From positions 1 through 47,136 of the forward strand of contig JBBDWK010000010.1 of NCBI GenBank assembly GCA_040902885.1: a stretch of DNA of 47,136 nt, read 5' to 3'. Below are positions 22,033-32,453 of the stretch, in pieces (the stretch's first letter is position 1; each line of letters begins with the position of its first letter). A program made the position numbers and the translations under genes. The stretch comes from JBBDWK01 sp040902885 (GTDB taxonomy: Bacteria; Acidobacteriota; Terriglobia; Bryobacterales; Bryobacteraceae). The notes beneath the pieces were generated by a model. It saw only the letters and a list, made by a program, of their open reading frames with translations. It ran no database searches and was not told the DNA's origin.

Positions 22033-25000
22033 ATGAGAAGCTTCCGTTTTCTGCTCGCGGTGACGTGTGCCGCTCGCCTTTGGGCGCAGTACGGCACCGG
22101 AACCATCTTAGGGACCATCACCGACCCCACTGGAGCGGTAGCTCCGGGCGTGACGGTAACATCGAGGAATCAGGCCACCAATGAAGTGCGCACGTTCACC
22201 AGCGACGCGACTGGAAACTATCAGTTCAACGCGCTGCTGAGCGGCACGTACACGATCACCGCCTCGGCGCCTTCGTTCAAGACGGCTTCCATTCCGAACG
22301 TCGTGCTCCGCGTGAACACCCAGGTGCGCGGCGATATCGTGATGCAGTTAGGCGTGGTCGCCGACACCGTTCAGGTGGACGCCACTGTCCCGCAACTTCA
22401 GACCAACACCGCCGCGCTCGGCACGGTCATCGACAACCGCACGATGCTGGAGCTTCCCCTAAACGCACGAAACTTTTTCGATCTGATGGCGCTTACGCCC
22501 GGCACCGTCAAGGTTCGCGGGGGAAGCAGTGTGATGGACGAACGCAGCGCGGAGATCGGCGGCATCCGCAACACTTCCACCAACGCGATGCTCGACGGCG
22601 TGGATTTTTCGGTGATGAACATCAACAACCCGGCCATCGCCCTCTCCCTCGACGCCATCGACGAATTCAAGGTGCAGATGAATTTCATGGATGCCTCCTA
22701 CGGCCACGGCGCGGCGGGCATCGACATGGTCACCAAACGCGGCACGAATGCTTTCCATGGCACGGCATACGACTTCATCCGTAACCGCGCCTTTCAGTCC
22801 GGGCAGTTCTTTCGCCCGCCTGGTGGAGCGCCGCGCTTCAGTTACAACCAGTTCGGGGCCAGCGGCGGAGGCGCCATCCGCAAGGACAAGACTTTCTACT
22901 TCGGTAATTACGAAGGACGGCGCCGCCGGACGGGCATCATTCTGCAAGGCCTCGTGCCGACCCAACAGATGCAGGCAGGCGATTTTTCCTCTCTGGGCAA
23001 GGTGATTCGCGATCCCTTCGCGGATAACCAGCCGTTCTCCGGAAACGTGATCCCGCGCTCACGCTTCAATTCCATCAGCGCGGAGATGCTCCAGTATTTC
23101 CCCCAGCCAAATTCCTCCGGGCGTCCCGGAATCAACTTCATCATCACGCCCAGCGATAGCGAGCGCCGCGACCAGTTCACCGGCCGCATCGACCACAGCC
23201 TCTCCGCCAGGGGCACGCTCTTCGGCCGTTACACCTTCGCCGACGATGCGCTGGTAAACGCGGCCTACTTGAAGGGCAAGGGGCTTGTGCGTCCGGACCG
23301 GACGCAGAATATCTCGGTCGGTTATACGCACCTGGTCAGCTCGAACCTGATCAGCGAAACCCGCTTGGGTTTCACCAAGGCCTACCTTGCCCGCACCAGC
23401 GACGGCGACCGGTTCTCCACCAACTTCGCCAGCGAACTCGGTTTGAAGAATCTGGCCGCCGGCCCTGGCGATTACACGTTGCCCTCCGTCAATCTCACCG
23501 GCTATGCCCCCGGCTTTCCAACCGGCACCGGGGGTTTCGTCGGCTATGGTCTGCGCATTGTGCAGAACAACATCTATTACCGCGCGGCGGAAACGATCAC
23601 ATACATTCGGAACGGGCACAACATGAAGATCGGCGGCGACATCGGCCGCTTGATGGTGGGCTACGACCAGGGCAGCAATCAGAACGGCATCCTCAACTTC
23701 AGCGGCAACTTCACCGGAGATGCCTTTGGAGATTACCTGCTGGGCAATCCCCAGTCCGCCACGGGAGGGCTGGGCAGCATCGGCGATTTCGGCGGCGTTG
23801 CCAAATACTCCATCGGCACTCAATACCAATGGTTCGTTCAGGACGACTGGAAGATTACAGACCGCCTGACGCTGAACCTGGGAGTGCGCTGGGAATTTTT
23901 CCAGGAGTGGCGCGGCCGGCTGGCCAACTTCGATCTCGCCAGCGGACGCCAGTTGATCGCCAACAGCGCGGACTACTATGTGCCGAATGTCGGCTTAGTC
24001 AAAGGCTCGGGGGACCCGCTGCTGCCTGAGAGGCCCATCCGTCCGGACCGGAACAATTTCGCTCCTCGTCTCGGCGTGGCTTACCGCTTCGGAAACAAGA
24101 CTACCATCCGCGCCGGCGCTGGCGTGTTTTATGCGCTCAATACCGGCGGGGCTACGCTCGTCGCCATGACCAGCACATTGCCGTTCTTCGTCAATGCGAC
24201 GCTCGTTTCCAGTAACACGCGGCCCGATCTCAACATTTCCGACCTCTTCCCGCCCGCCGATCGCGTTCCCGGCGCGGTGAACAGCAACAACGATCTGAAC
24301 CGGCGCACCGGCTACATCTACCAGTACAATTTCAATGTCCAGCATCAGTTGAAACCGGGACTGCTGCTAGAATTGGGCTATATTGGGAATACTGGCCATA
24401 AGCAGGTTGGCGGCATTCTGGTAAATCAGCCGCGGCTCCCCACAAATCCGCTTCAACCGGAATCTTTTGCGGCGCGCTCCCCGTACCCGCAATTAAATCC
24501 CGGCTTCTCCCAGACCGGAAATTATCAGTGGTCCAACTATAATGCGAGCTTCCTGCGCTTTGAGCAGCGGGTGGCGAGCGGTCTTTCCTACACGGTTGCT
24601 TACACCTATTCAAAACTTATCGATAGCGGCGGCGCAGGACAGAACATGTACGACCGGCGTCCGGAGCGCGGCTTGGCGGATAACGACGTGCGCCACAATT
24701 TCATCGCCAGCTACGTGTATGAACTTCCTCTCGGGCGCGGAAAGCGCATCGACCTCCGCAACCCACTGCTGGATGGCGTATTCGGCGGATGGCAGGTCAA
24801 CGGCATTACAAACTTCCGATCCGGCCAGCCGATCACCATAGGGGTCGCGCAGGACTTGGCCAACGTGGGTACCGGCGGGCAACGCGCCGATGCAACCGGA
24901 GTAAAGCCGGCCAGGCTGGACCCCCGTACCAGCGGCCTATTGGGGTTCGACACCGCCGCTTACGCCACCCCGGCCCGAGGCGTCTTTGGGAATCTATCGC

Positions 25001-25239
25001 GCAACACGCAGCCCGGCTTCGGCATCAACAACTGGGACTTTTCGGCGATCAAGAATTTCCCAATTGGATGGCTGGGCGAATCCTCGCGCCTTCAGTTCCG
25101 CTTCGAGTGGTTCAATTTCTTCAACCACACGCAGTTCTTCAATCCGGGCGCGACCGTCAACGTGCCGGCGACATTCGGCCTGGTGAACGGAACTTTCGAT
25201 CCGCGCATTTTGCAGATCGCCGGCAAGATTTACTGGTAA
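22033..25239 (+). CDS. Oar-like TonB-dependent receptor with carboxypeptidase-regulatory domain
   Basis: This outer-membrane beta-barrel protein of 1068 residues belongs to the large Oar/CarboxypepD_reg family. A signal peptide ends at LWAQ (about 19). A CarboxypepD_reg-like domain follows (GTILGTITDPTGAVAPGVTV, near 23-105), then a plug (LELPLNARNFFDLMALTPG, near 140-158) and a long barrel with many FGRYTF, NLGVRWEF and SYTVAYTYSK strands. The chain ends in an aromatic residue (AGKIYW), as outer-membrane barrels do. I chose ATG 22033 because GGGAGG lies 8 nt upstream and the signal peptide starts there; the frame extends to 21955. Such proteins import large or complexed nutrients with TonB; the ligand is unknown. 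Confidence 0.93.
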   Translation: MRSFRFLLAVTCAARLWAQYGTGTILGTITDPTGAVAPGVTVTSRNQATNEVRTFTSDATGNYQFNALLSGTYTITASAPSFKTASIPNVVLRVNTQVRGDIVMQLGVVADTVQVDATVPQLQTNTAALGTVIDNRTMLELPLNARNFFDLMALTPGTVKVRGGSSVMDERSAEIGGIRNTSTNAMLDGVDFSVMNINNPAIALSLDAIDEFKVQMNFMDASYGHGAAGIDMVTKRGTNAFHGTAYDFIRNRAFQSGQFFRPPGGAPRFSYNQFGASGGGAIRKDKTFYFGNYEGRRRRTGIILQGLVPTQQMQAGDFSSLGKVIRDPFADNQPFSGNVIPRSRFNSISAEMLQYFPQPNSSGRPGINFIITPSDSERRDQFTGRIDHSLSARGTLFGRYTFADDALVNAAYLKGKGLVRPDRTQNISVGYTHLVSSNLISETRLGFTKAYLARTSDGDRFSTNFASELGLKNLAAGPGDYTLPSVNLTGYAPGFPTGTGGFVGYGLRIVQNNIYYRAAETITYIRNGHNMKIGGDIGRLMVGYDQGSNQNGILNFSGNFTGDAFGDYLLGNPQSATGGLGSIGDFGGVAKYSIGTQYQWFVQDDWKITDRLTLNLGVRWEFFQEWRGRLANFDLASGRQLIANSADYYVPNVGLVKGSGDPLLPERPIRPDRNNFAPRLGVAYRFGNKTTIRAGAGVFYALNTGGATLVAMTSTLPFFVNATLVSSNTRPDLNISDLFPPADRVPGAVNSNNDLNRRTGYIYQYNFNVQHQLKPGLLLELGYIGNTGHKQVGGILVNQPRLPTNPLQPESFAARSPYPQLNPGFSQTGNYQWSNYNASFLRFEQRVASGLSYTVAYTYSKLIDSGGAGQNMYDRRPERGLADNDVRHNFIASYVYELPLGRGKRIDLRNPLLDGVFGGWQVNGITNFRSGQPITIGVAQDLANVGTGGQRADATGVKPARLDPRTSGLLGFDTAAYATPARGVFGNLSRNTQPGFGINNWDFSAIKNFPIGWLGESSRLQFRFEWFNFFNHTQFFNPGATVNVPATFGLVNGTFDPRILQIAGKIYW

Positions 25240-25242
25240 GGC

Positions 25243-25276
25243 CTTCACCGCCGAGGCGCAGAGGCGCCGAGAAAAC
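25243..25276 (+). repeat. 34-bp repeat, copy 1 (after first TonB receptor)
   Basis: This is a 34-base sequence beginning CTTCACCGCC and ending GAGAAAAC, with an internal GGCGC-AGA-GGCGC direct repeat. It lies 4 nt after the stop of the first receptor gene. It matches the copy at 28826-28859 at 32 of 34 positions. Confidence 0.85.
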
Positions 25277-25287
25277 CTATCAAACCT

Positions 25288-25317
25288 TTGACAATCCGAT
25301 TGCCCCCAGAGTAAAGT
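25288..25317 (+). promoter_or_regulatory. Candidate sigma-70-type promoter for the second TonB receptor
   Basis: TTGACA (25288-25293) is followed after 18 bp by TAAAGT (25312-25317). The leader would be about 28 nt and includes AAAGGGGTG, a good ribosome binding site 7 nt from ATG 25352. This suggests the second receptor gene can be expressed independently of the first. Confidence 0.5.
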
Positions 25318-25351
25318 TAAAATCCTTAATCTTGCAAAGGGGTGATTTTTA

Positions 25352-28300
25352 ATGTTGTTCCGAAGTTTCGTATTGTCAATTGCCGCGACTCTCGCGGTTT
25401 TCGTTCCATCAGGTTCGGCGCAGGACCCCAGAGGAACCATTCTGGGCCGCGTCAGCGATAGCACCGGCGCTGTCATTCCGAATGCGGTGATCCGCGCGAC
25501 GAACGCGGCCACCGGAGTGAGCGCCACGGCGACCACGAACGCCGCCGGCAGCTACACCTTGCCGTATCTGATTCCCGGCACATATACGGTCTCGGCCGAG
25601 CTGACCGGGTTCAAACGTTTCGTGCGCGAGGGCGTGCAGGTTCGCGTCAGCGAAGCCATCGAGCTCAACATCCCCATGGAGATCGGCCAGGTGACCGAGA
25701 CCGTGGAGGTGACCGCTCAGTCGCCGCTGCTCGACACGAGCAGCCCTTCGCTCGGCCAGGTCATCGACGAGCGCCGCGTCACCGAGCTGCCGACGCTGGC
25801 CGGAAATGCCTTCGAGCTGGCGCTGCTCACGCCGGGCGTCATGAACGGCACCAATCTGCGCGACCGCAAGCCGGCCTTCAACAATGGAAACTCCCAGATC
25901 TCGACGGACGGAAACGGGACCTACAACAACGAGTTCCAGATCGACGGCGTGACCAACACGTTTGCCGACGGAGGCGCCAGGGCGCGCGTCGTCTTCAGCC
26001 CTCCGCAGACCTCTATCCAGGAATTCAAGATGCAGACCGCGACATACGACGCGAGCATCGGCCATACCATCGGCTCCGTGGTCAACGTCAGCACCAAGAG
26101 CGGCACCAACCAGTTGCACGGCGAGGCGCACTGGTTCACGCGCAACAGCGCTTTCGACGCGCCAAACTTTTTCAACAACAAGGCGGGCACCGAGCCTCCC
26201 AAGTATCGGGACAACCGCTATGGCGCCTCCGCGGGAGGGCCGGTCTATCTGCCGAAACTGTATGACGGCAGAAACAAGACTTTCTGGTTTCATGCTTGGG
26301 AAGCCAACAAGTGGGGCGTACCCGGAAATTTCACCGGCACAGTGCCGACCCCGGATCAGCGTCGCGGCGACTTTTCGGGGCTGCTGGGAATTCCCGGCGG
26401 CAGCAATTATCAGATCTACGATCCTGCCACCACGACAGCGGCCGCAGGAGGGCGATTCCGACGCCAGCCCTTCGCCGGAAACATAATTCCCACCAGCCGC
26501 CTGGATCCGGTCGGCACGGCGCTCGTGAATCTCTACCCGCAGCCTAACAGTCCGGGCACCGCCGACGGCCGCAACAACTTCTTCAACCCCTCCAACGTCG
26601 CCGCGGAAGACTACTATGTCCACATCACCCGCGTGGATCACGCCTTCAGCGAAAAGTTCCGCACCTTTGTTCGCGTACACTACGACTGGTGGGAGGAGGA
26701 CAAGAACGACCACTTCGCCAACCGGATCAATGGCATCATACTCAACCGCATCAACCGCGGCCTCGCCCTGGACAATGTATTCGTTCTGAATCCGTCGCTG
26801 CTGTTGAACGTCCGCTACGGATTCACCAATCAGGAGTTTCCGGAGCGGCGCGTCACGCAAGGTTACGATCTGGCTTCGTTGAATTTTTCGCCGGCCCTGC
26901 TGGGCCTGATCGAGAAGGACCTGGCCACTGTTCCGCGAACCAGCTTGGGCGCCTACTCGCAGCTTTCCCCTTGGGAGAGCGGCGACGGCACCAACTCCAG
27001 CCTCACTCACATGCTCAGCACGAATTTCACCAAGCTGAAGGGAACCCACAACCTGAAGTTCGGCTCCGATTTCCGGGTGGGCCGCGCCTTCGGGGCCCGT
27101 TTCCCCTTCCAGGTTTCTCCGGACCTCAATTACAACGCTTCCTACACGCGCGGGCCGCTGGACAACGACCCCGCGGCACAGGTTGGCCAGGAACTGGCTT
27201 CCATGCTGCTCGGCATTCCCGCCGGAACCATGGAACGAAGCGCGAGCTATGCGATCCAGAGCCGTTTTCTGGGCGTTTATCTGCACGACGATTTCAAGCT
27301 CACACCCAAGTTCACCCTGAATCTCGGGCTACGGTACGAGAAAGAGTGGCCGATTACGGAGCGATACGACCGTCTCGTGTCCGGCTTCGCATTCGACACT
27401 GCCAATCCCATAGAGGCGCAGGCCAGCGCCAATTACGCCCGGAACCCCATTCCCGAACTTCCCGTTGACGCTTTCCGGGTGCTCAGCGGTTTAACGTATG
27501 CAAACGCCGGGGGCAATCCCCGCAGCCCCTTCGACGGCGAGAGCAACAACGTCATGCCCCGCGTCGGCTTCGCCTGGCAACTGGATAACAAGACGGTGCT
27601 GCGGGCCGGCGCCGGTCTGTTCTACGATCTGATCGGCATCAACCGTAGCGAGGCCATTCAGACCGGATTTTCTCAGAGCACACCGATTCAGGCATCGCTG
27701 GACAGCGGTCTGACCTATGTGGCGAACAATGCCAATCCTTTCCCAAACGGCCTGCTGGCGCCTCTGGGCGCCGCCGGCGGCTTGACCACCAATCTCAGGC
27801 AGGACGTCGAGTTCTACCTCCGCTCGCGAAAGCACGGCTATTCGCAGCGCTGGTCTTTCGGCCTTCAGCGGCAGATCGGAGAATTTCTGATGGAGGCTTC
27901 CTACGTGGGCAACCGCGGCACCCGCCTGGGCGTCCTCCGCGACTTGAACGAAACTCCCGCTCAATATCTGAGCCAGAGTCCCGTTCGCGATCAGGCGACC
28001 ATCAATTTCCTGGGGGCCCAGTTCCCCAACCCGTTCCGAGGCACCAATCCGATCTACCCCGCGAATATTTCACGAGGCGACCTCCTCAAGCCTTACCCCC
28101 ACTTCGGAAGGATCACGGTGGAGCAGCCGATCGGATACAACTGGTATCACTCGCTGCAAGTGCGCGCGGAGAAACGCTTTTCGAAGGGCTTCACGTTTCA
28201 GTTGGCATACACCTGGTCAAAGCTGATGGAAGCCGTGGAATTTCTGAACCGCGTCGACCCGGCGCCAACCGAAGCGATCAGCGGCCTGGACCGGCCGCAC

Positions 28301-28825
28301 CGCATCGCCGCAAGCTTTATATACGAGCTTCCGTTCGGGCGGGGAAGATGGATTGGCTCGAACCTTCCGGCGGCGGTCAACTTCATTGCGGGAGGCTGGC
28401 AACTGAATGGCGTCATCATTTATCAGTCCGGGCAAGCCCTGGGTTTCGGGAACGCACTCTTCTCAGGGAACATCCAGGACATCGCGCTGCCCTCCGGCGA
28501 GCGCAATGCCGACCGGTGGTTCAACACGGAAGCAGGATTTAACCGCAACAACGCGCAGCAACTGGCTTCGAATCTTCGAACGCTCCCGCCGCGCTTTAGC
28601 GGTATCCGCGGCGACAGCCAGCATCGGTGGGATCTTTCGGCGCTGAAGAACTTCCGGATTCGCGAGAGCGCCCGGCTCCAGTTCCGCGCCGAGGCGTTCA
28701 ACGCTTTGAATCACACGATCCTGAACAACCCGCAGACCAGCCCGACCAACAGCGCGTTCGGACGGATCACCGGAACTGCCGCGTCGGCCCGCACGTTCCA
28801 GTTGGCGCTGAAGCTGGAGTTCTGA
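25352..28825 (+). CDS. Oar-like TonB-dependent receptor with carboxypeptidase-regulatory domain (second)
   Basis: This 1157-residue outer-membrane receptor is a paralogue of its upstream neighbour. The signal peptide (LFRSFVLSIAATLAVFVPSG) is followed by DPRGTILGRVSDSTGAVIPNA, a CarboxypepD_reg-like domain to about residue 110, then a plug region with TELPTLAGNAFELALLTPGV. The barrel has typical NLGLRYEKEW, VLRAGAGLFYD and TFQLAYTWSKLME strands and ends in Phe (LALKLEF). ATG 25352 has a strong AAGGGG ribosome binding site. The two receptors differ enough in sequence to suggest an old duplication or separate ligands. No SusD-like partner gene is nearby, which fits Acidobacteriota rather than Bacteroidota. 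Confidence 0.93.
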   Translation: MLFRSFVLSIAATLAVFVPSGSAQDPRGTILGRVSDSTGAVIPNAVIRATNAATGVSATATTNAAGSYTLPYLIPGTYTVSAELTGFKRFVREGVQVRVSEAIELNIPMEIGQVTETVEVTAQSPLLDTSSPSLGQVIDERRVTELPTLAGNAFELALLTPGVMNGTNLRDRKPAFNNGNSQISTDGNGTYNNEFQIDGVTNTFADGGARARVVFSPPQTSIQEFKMQTATYDASIGHTIGSVVNVSTKSGTNQLHGEAHWFTRNSAFDAPNFFNNKAGTEPPKYRDNRYGASAGGPVYLPKLYDGRNKTFWFHAWEANKWGVPGNFTGTVPTPDQRRGDFSGLLGIPGGSNYQIYDPATTTAAAGGRFRRQPFAGNIIPTSRLDPVGTALVNLYPQPNSPGTADGRNNFFNPSNVAAEDYYVHITRVDHAFSEKFRTFVRVHYDWWEEDKNDHFANRINGIILNRINRGLALDNVFVLNPSLLLNVRYGFTNQEFPERRVTQGYDLASLNFSPALLGLIEKDLATVPRTSLGAYSQLSPWESGDGTNSSLTHMLSTNFTKLKGTHNLKFGSDFRVGRAFGARFPFQVSPDLNYNASYTRGPLDNDPAAQVGQELASMLLGIPAGTMERSASYAIQSRFLGVYLHDDFKLTPKFTLNLGLRYEKEWPITERYDRLVSGFAFDTANPIEAQASANYARNPIPELPVDAFRVLSGLTYANAGGNPRSPFDGESNNVMPRVGFAWQLDNKTVLRAGAGLFYDLIGINRSEAIQTGFSQSTPIQASLDSGLTYVANNANPFPNGLLAPLGAAGGLTTNLRQDVEFYLRSRKHGYSQRWSFGLQRQIGEFLMEASYVGNRGTRLGVLRDLNETPAQYLSQSPVRDQATINFLGAQFPNPFRGTNPIYPANISRGDLLKPYPHFGRITVEQPIGYNWYHSLQVRAEKRFSKGFTFQLAYTWSKLMEAVEFLNRVDPAPTEAISGLDRPHRIAASFIYELPFGRGRWIGSNLPAAVNFIAGGWQLNGVIIYQSGQALGFGNALFSGNIQDIALPSGERNADRWFNTEAGFNRNNAQQLASNLRTLPPRFSGIRGDSQHRWDLSALKNFRIRESARLQFRAEAFNALNHTILNNPQTSPTNSAFGRITGTAASARTFQLALKLEF

Positions 28826-28859
28826 CTTCACCGCCCAGGCGCAGAGGCGCAGAGAAAAC
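28826..28859 (+). repeat. 34-bp repeat, copy 2 (after second TonB receptor)
   Basis: This second copy of the 34-base element begins directly after the stop codon of the second receptor and differs from copy 1 at two positions. Its last bases form the left arm of the hairpin at 28854-28872. Confidence 0.85.
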
Positions 28860-28872
28860 TTTTTAAGTTTTC
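28854..28872. terminator. Possible bidirectional terminator hairpin
   Basis: GAAAACTT-TTT-AAGTTTTC is a perfect 8-bp stem with a three-base loop. It sits exactly between two convergent genes, the receptor ending at 28825 and the minus-strand gene ending at 28871. The stem is A/T-rich, so it is weaker than a classical rho-independent terminator. Confidence 0.4.
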
Positions 28873-29932
28873 AATCCAGGCGCAGGGCCTTATCGTAGCC
28901 GGTCATCTCCATGTAACCGGCCCCCTTGCGGGTGCCGTTGTAGATGACCGAGCCTTCCCAGTAGTTCGTATCGCCGTGCGCCAGTTCCTGATGATCGAGG
29001 GCGGCCGTTGCTTCCAGTTCGATTCCGAGCGCCGGCGCCGATATGCGCCAGCGGACCGGGTAGCGCGCTCCGGTTTTGGAGCTTTTCCAGAAGGACACGG
29101 GGTGCAGACGGAAATCGGACGATGTGAGATGCTTCGTCGCGCCTTTGCCATCCACGTATGTTCCCGTTGAGTGCGAGTCCACGCTTCCGTCCTTTTTGCG
29201 AAGCTGGACCAGCATCAGATCGCTGCCGTCTTCGAACTGGATGCTGAACCAGTCCCAGCCCACCTGATCGTCTCCGAGCTGGTGGGTGAACCACTCGTGG
29301 TCCATCCAGGCCGTTCCGGTTGCCCGGTGGTTCTTGCCGTCCAGCGAAATGCGCCCGTCCACGGCCAGCCGGGTGAACGACACGTAGTGCGACGCCCTTC
29401 CCGCTCCGGCCGCTTTCTGGCTGACGCCGTTCCGGCCGTGAATCACCGGCTGCTTCAGGGGGCGCAGACGCAATTCGAATTGGAACTCGGGGGCGATGGC
29501 CAACAGCGTTTGTTTGTCATCCTGCCATTGCGCCGACCAGTTGCCGTTCCAGATGCGGCGCTTCTCCAAGCTCGCGCCCGCGATACCCGGTCCCGCGCGG
29601 TTGAGGCGCCGGTGGCTGAAGAATCGCTTGCCGTCGATGTCGGTCAGCGCCAGGTGCGCGAGGTACATGTCATCCACGCGCCAGGCGGACGGATTGTCGC
29701 TCGCGCCGCGCCGCTGGGCCTGCCGGAAGAAGACGAGCTCGAATCCGAATCGCCGCCCCTCCTCGTTGCGGACGTTGCCCGTGTAATACCACCATTCCGT
29801 GCGGAACTCGGGGTGCTCGAAGTGGTCGCGCGGAAACTGGTAGCGGTAGCCAGGCAATGCCAGCCGATAGGAAGGCCCGGCGCCCGGCAGCAGCGAGGCG
29901 GCCAACGCCAGCAGAATCGCACGCACCATCAT
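28871..29932 (-). CDS. CrtC/AttH-like lipocalin-domain exported protein
   Basis: This 353-residue protein has a signal peptide (VRAILLALAASLLPGAG). The CrtC/AttH lipocalin-like fold is recognised from PRDHFEHPEFRTEWWYYTGN (about 35-54), FGFELVFFRQ, and later TGTAWMDHEWFTHQLGDDQV and GWDWFSIQFEDGSDLMLVQL. Family members include carotenoid 1,2-hydratase (CrtC), which adds water to a C=C bond, and uncharacterised exported relatives often found with ABC transporters. No carotenoid gene is in the window, so a carotenoid role is unlikely to be provable here. It is divergent from the YkgJ-type gene with a 23-bp gap. Confidence 0.82.
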   Translation of the reverse strand: MMVRAILLALAASLLPGAGPSYRLALPGYRYQFPRDHFEHPEFRTEWWYYTGNVRNEEGRRFGFELVFFRQAQRRGASDNPSAWRVDDMYLAHLALTDIDGKRFFSHRRLNRAGPGIAGASLEKRRIWNGNWSAQWQDDKQTLLAIAPEFQFELRLRPLKQPVIHGRNGVSQKAAGAGRASHYVSFTRLAVDGRISLDGKNHRATGTAWMDHEWFTHQLGDDQVGWDWFSIQFEDGSDLMLVQLRKKDGSVDSHSTGTYVDGKGATKHLTSSDFRLHPVSFWKSSKTGARYPVRWRISAPALGIELEATAALDHQELAHGDTNYWEGSVIYNGTRKGAGYMEMTGYDKALRLD

Positions 29933-29955
29933 ATTGCTCGGGGTACCCTAAAGTT

Positions 29956-30465
29956 ATGGTCACCGATCTGGTTCAGATCCGGCAACTCGGGGAAAAGAAG
30001 CGGGGCGAGAACGAGCGCTTCCGCCGGCACCTGAAGACGCACGATTTCCACGAGCGCCGGCTGCGCCGCATCGCGGAGGACATCGAGGAACAGATCGACT
30101 GTCTCGAGTGCGCCAACTGCTGCAAGGTTGCGACGGTGCGATTGCAGGAGCGGGATGTCGAAAAGCTCGCGCGGCATCTGGGTCTCCAGCCCGCGCGGTT
30201 CCTGAAGGACTATACGGTTGTATCCGAGGACGAAGGCTTGATTCTGCGGCGTACCGAACAGGGCTGCGTCTTCCTGGACGGCAAACAGTGCCTCATCTAC
30301 GACGCGCGTCCGCAGACCTGCACGAATTTCCCGCATCTGGTGCGCGGCAATGGCTCCTTGCCCAGCCGCATGTGGGAGATGGTGGACCGCGCCTGCTACT
30401 GCCCCATCGTCTACAACAGCCTTGAGGCATTCAAGCGGGAAACCGGGTTTTCCATGGGCCGCTGA
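29956..30465 (+). CDS. YkgJ family cysteine-cluster protein
   Basis: This 169-residue cytoplasmic protein of the YkgJ/CxxCxxCC family probably binds zinc or an Fe-S cluster. The N-terminal cluster is CLECANCC (C49, C52, C55, C56). A second set follows in GCVFLDGKQCLIYDARPQTC and ACYCP. The family's function is not established. ATG 29956 was chosen because upstream codons overlap the divergent gene and look non-coding. Its stop overlaps the next ATG (TGATG), so it is translationally coupled to the exported LamG-like gene. Confidence 0.88.
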   Translation: MVTDLVQIRQLGEKKRGENERFRRHLKTHDFHERRLRRIAEDIEEQIDCLECANCCKVATVRLQERDVEKLARHLGLQPARFLKDYTVVSEDEGLILRRTEQGCVFLDGKQCLIYDARPQTCTNFPHLVRGNGSLPSRMWEMVDRACYCPIVYNSLEAFKRETGFSMGR

Positions 30466-31106
30466 TGGAATCGGTTATCATCGGCGTCATGCGCTTGTGC
30501 ATTCTGGCTTTGTTCTGCCTTCCCGCTCTGGCTTCCGACGCTATCGAGGCCTTCGATCTGCGTTGGCAAGTGCCGATCCGGGCGGACTGGAAGATCGAGA
30601 ACCGCGTGCTGCATCTTCTCAAAGCGCGGCCCTCCCTCAAGCCCCGCCGGCCCGGCCAGTTCGCGCTCGCGCAGACGCCGGATTACATGCAGGTGACGGT
30701 TGAGGCCGAAATGAAGAAGGAACCGGCCGCTCTGCGAAACCGGCGCACCTCGCTCCTCATCGTCTACGCATACCGGGATGCCAACCACTTCAACTACGCT
30801 CACCTGTCAGTGGATTCAGCCGAGGAAGCCGAGCATCACAATGGCATCTTCCACGTAGCAGGCGGCGACCGTGTGCGCATCAGCCCTCGTCAAGGTCCGG
30901 GCACACTGCGCGAAGACCAGTGGCATAAAGTCCGGCTGACTTACGACGGCCGCTCCGGTAAAGTGGCGGTCTTCGTGGACGGCGAAACCTCACCGTCCCT
31001 GCAGGCGGTGGAAAAAACCTTGGGGGCGGGCAGAGTGGGAATCGGAAGCTTTTTCGACTTGGGCCAGTTCCGGAATGTAAAGATCTCGGGCGAGACGCTG
31101 CTCGGT

Positions 31107-31130
<24 letters not shown>
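30465..31130 (+). CDS. Exported LamG/concanavalin A-like domain protein
   Basis: This 221-residue protein has a signal peptide (MRLCILALFCLPALAS, starting at residue 9 from ATG 30465; ATG 30489 is an alternative start). The body is a beta-sandwich of the 3-keto-disaccharide hydrolase/LamG type, with motifs WKIENRVLHLL, LLIVYAYRDANHFNYAHLSV, QWHKVRLTYDGRSGKVAVFV and GRVGIGSFFDLGQFRNVKIS. It probably binds or processes a glycan outside the cytoplasm; catalytic residues are not certain. The 3' end overlaps the convergent ntrX gene by 24 bp. Confidence 0.78.

Positions 31131-32443
<1,313 letters not shown>

Positions 32444-32453
<10 letters not shown>

Noticed and set aside
25409..27286. A 625-codon minus-strand open frame opposite the second TonB receptor
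   Set aside because: It is a compositional shadow of the receptor gene; the sequence shows no domain pattern.
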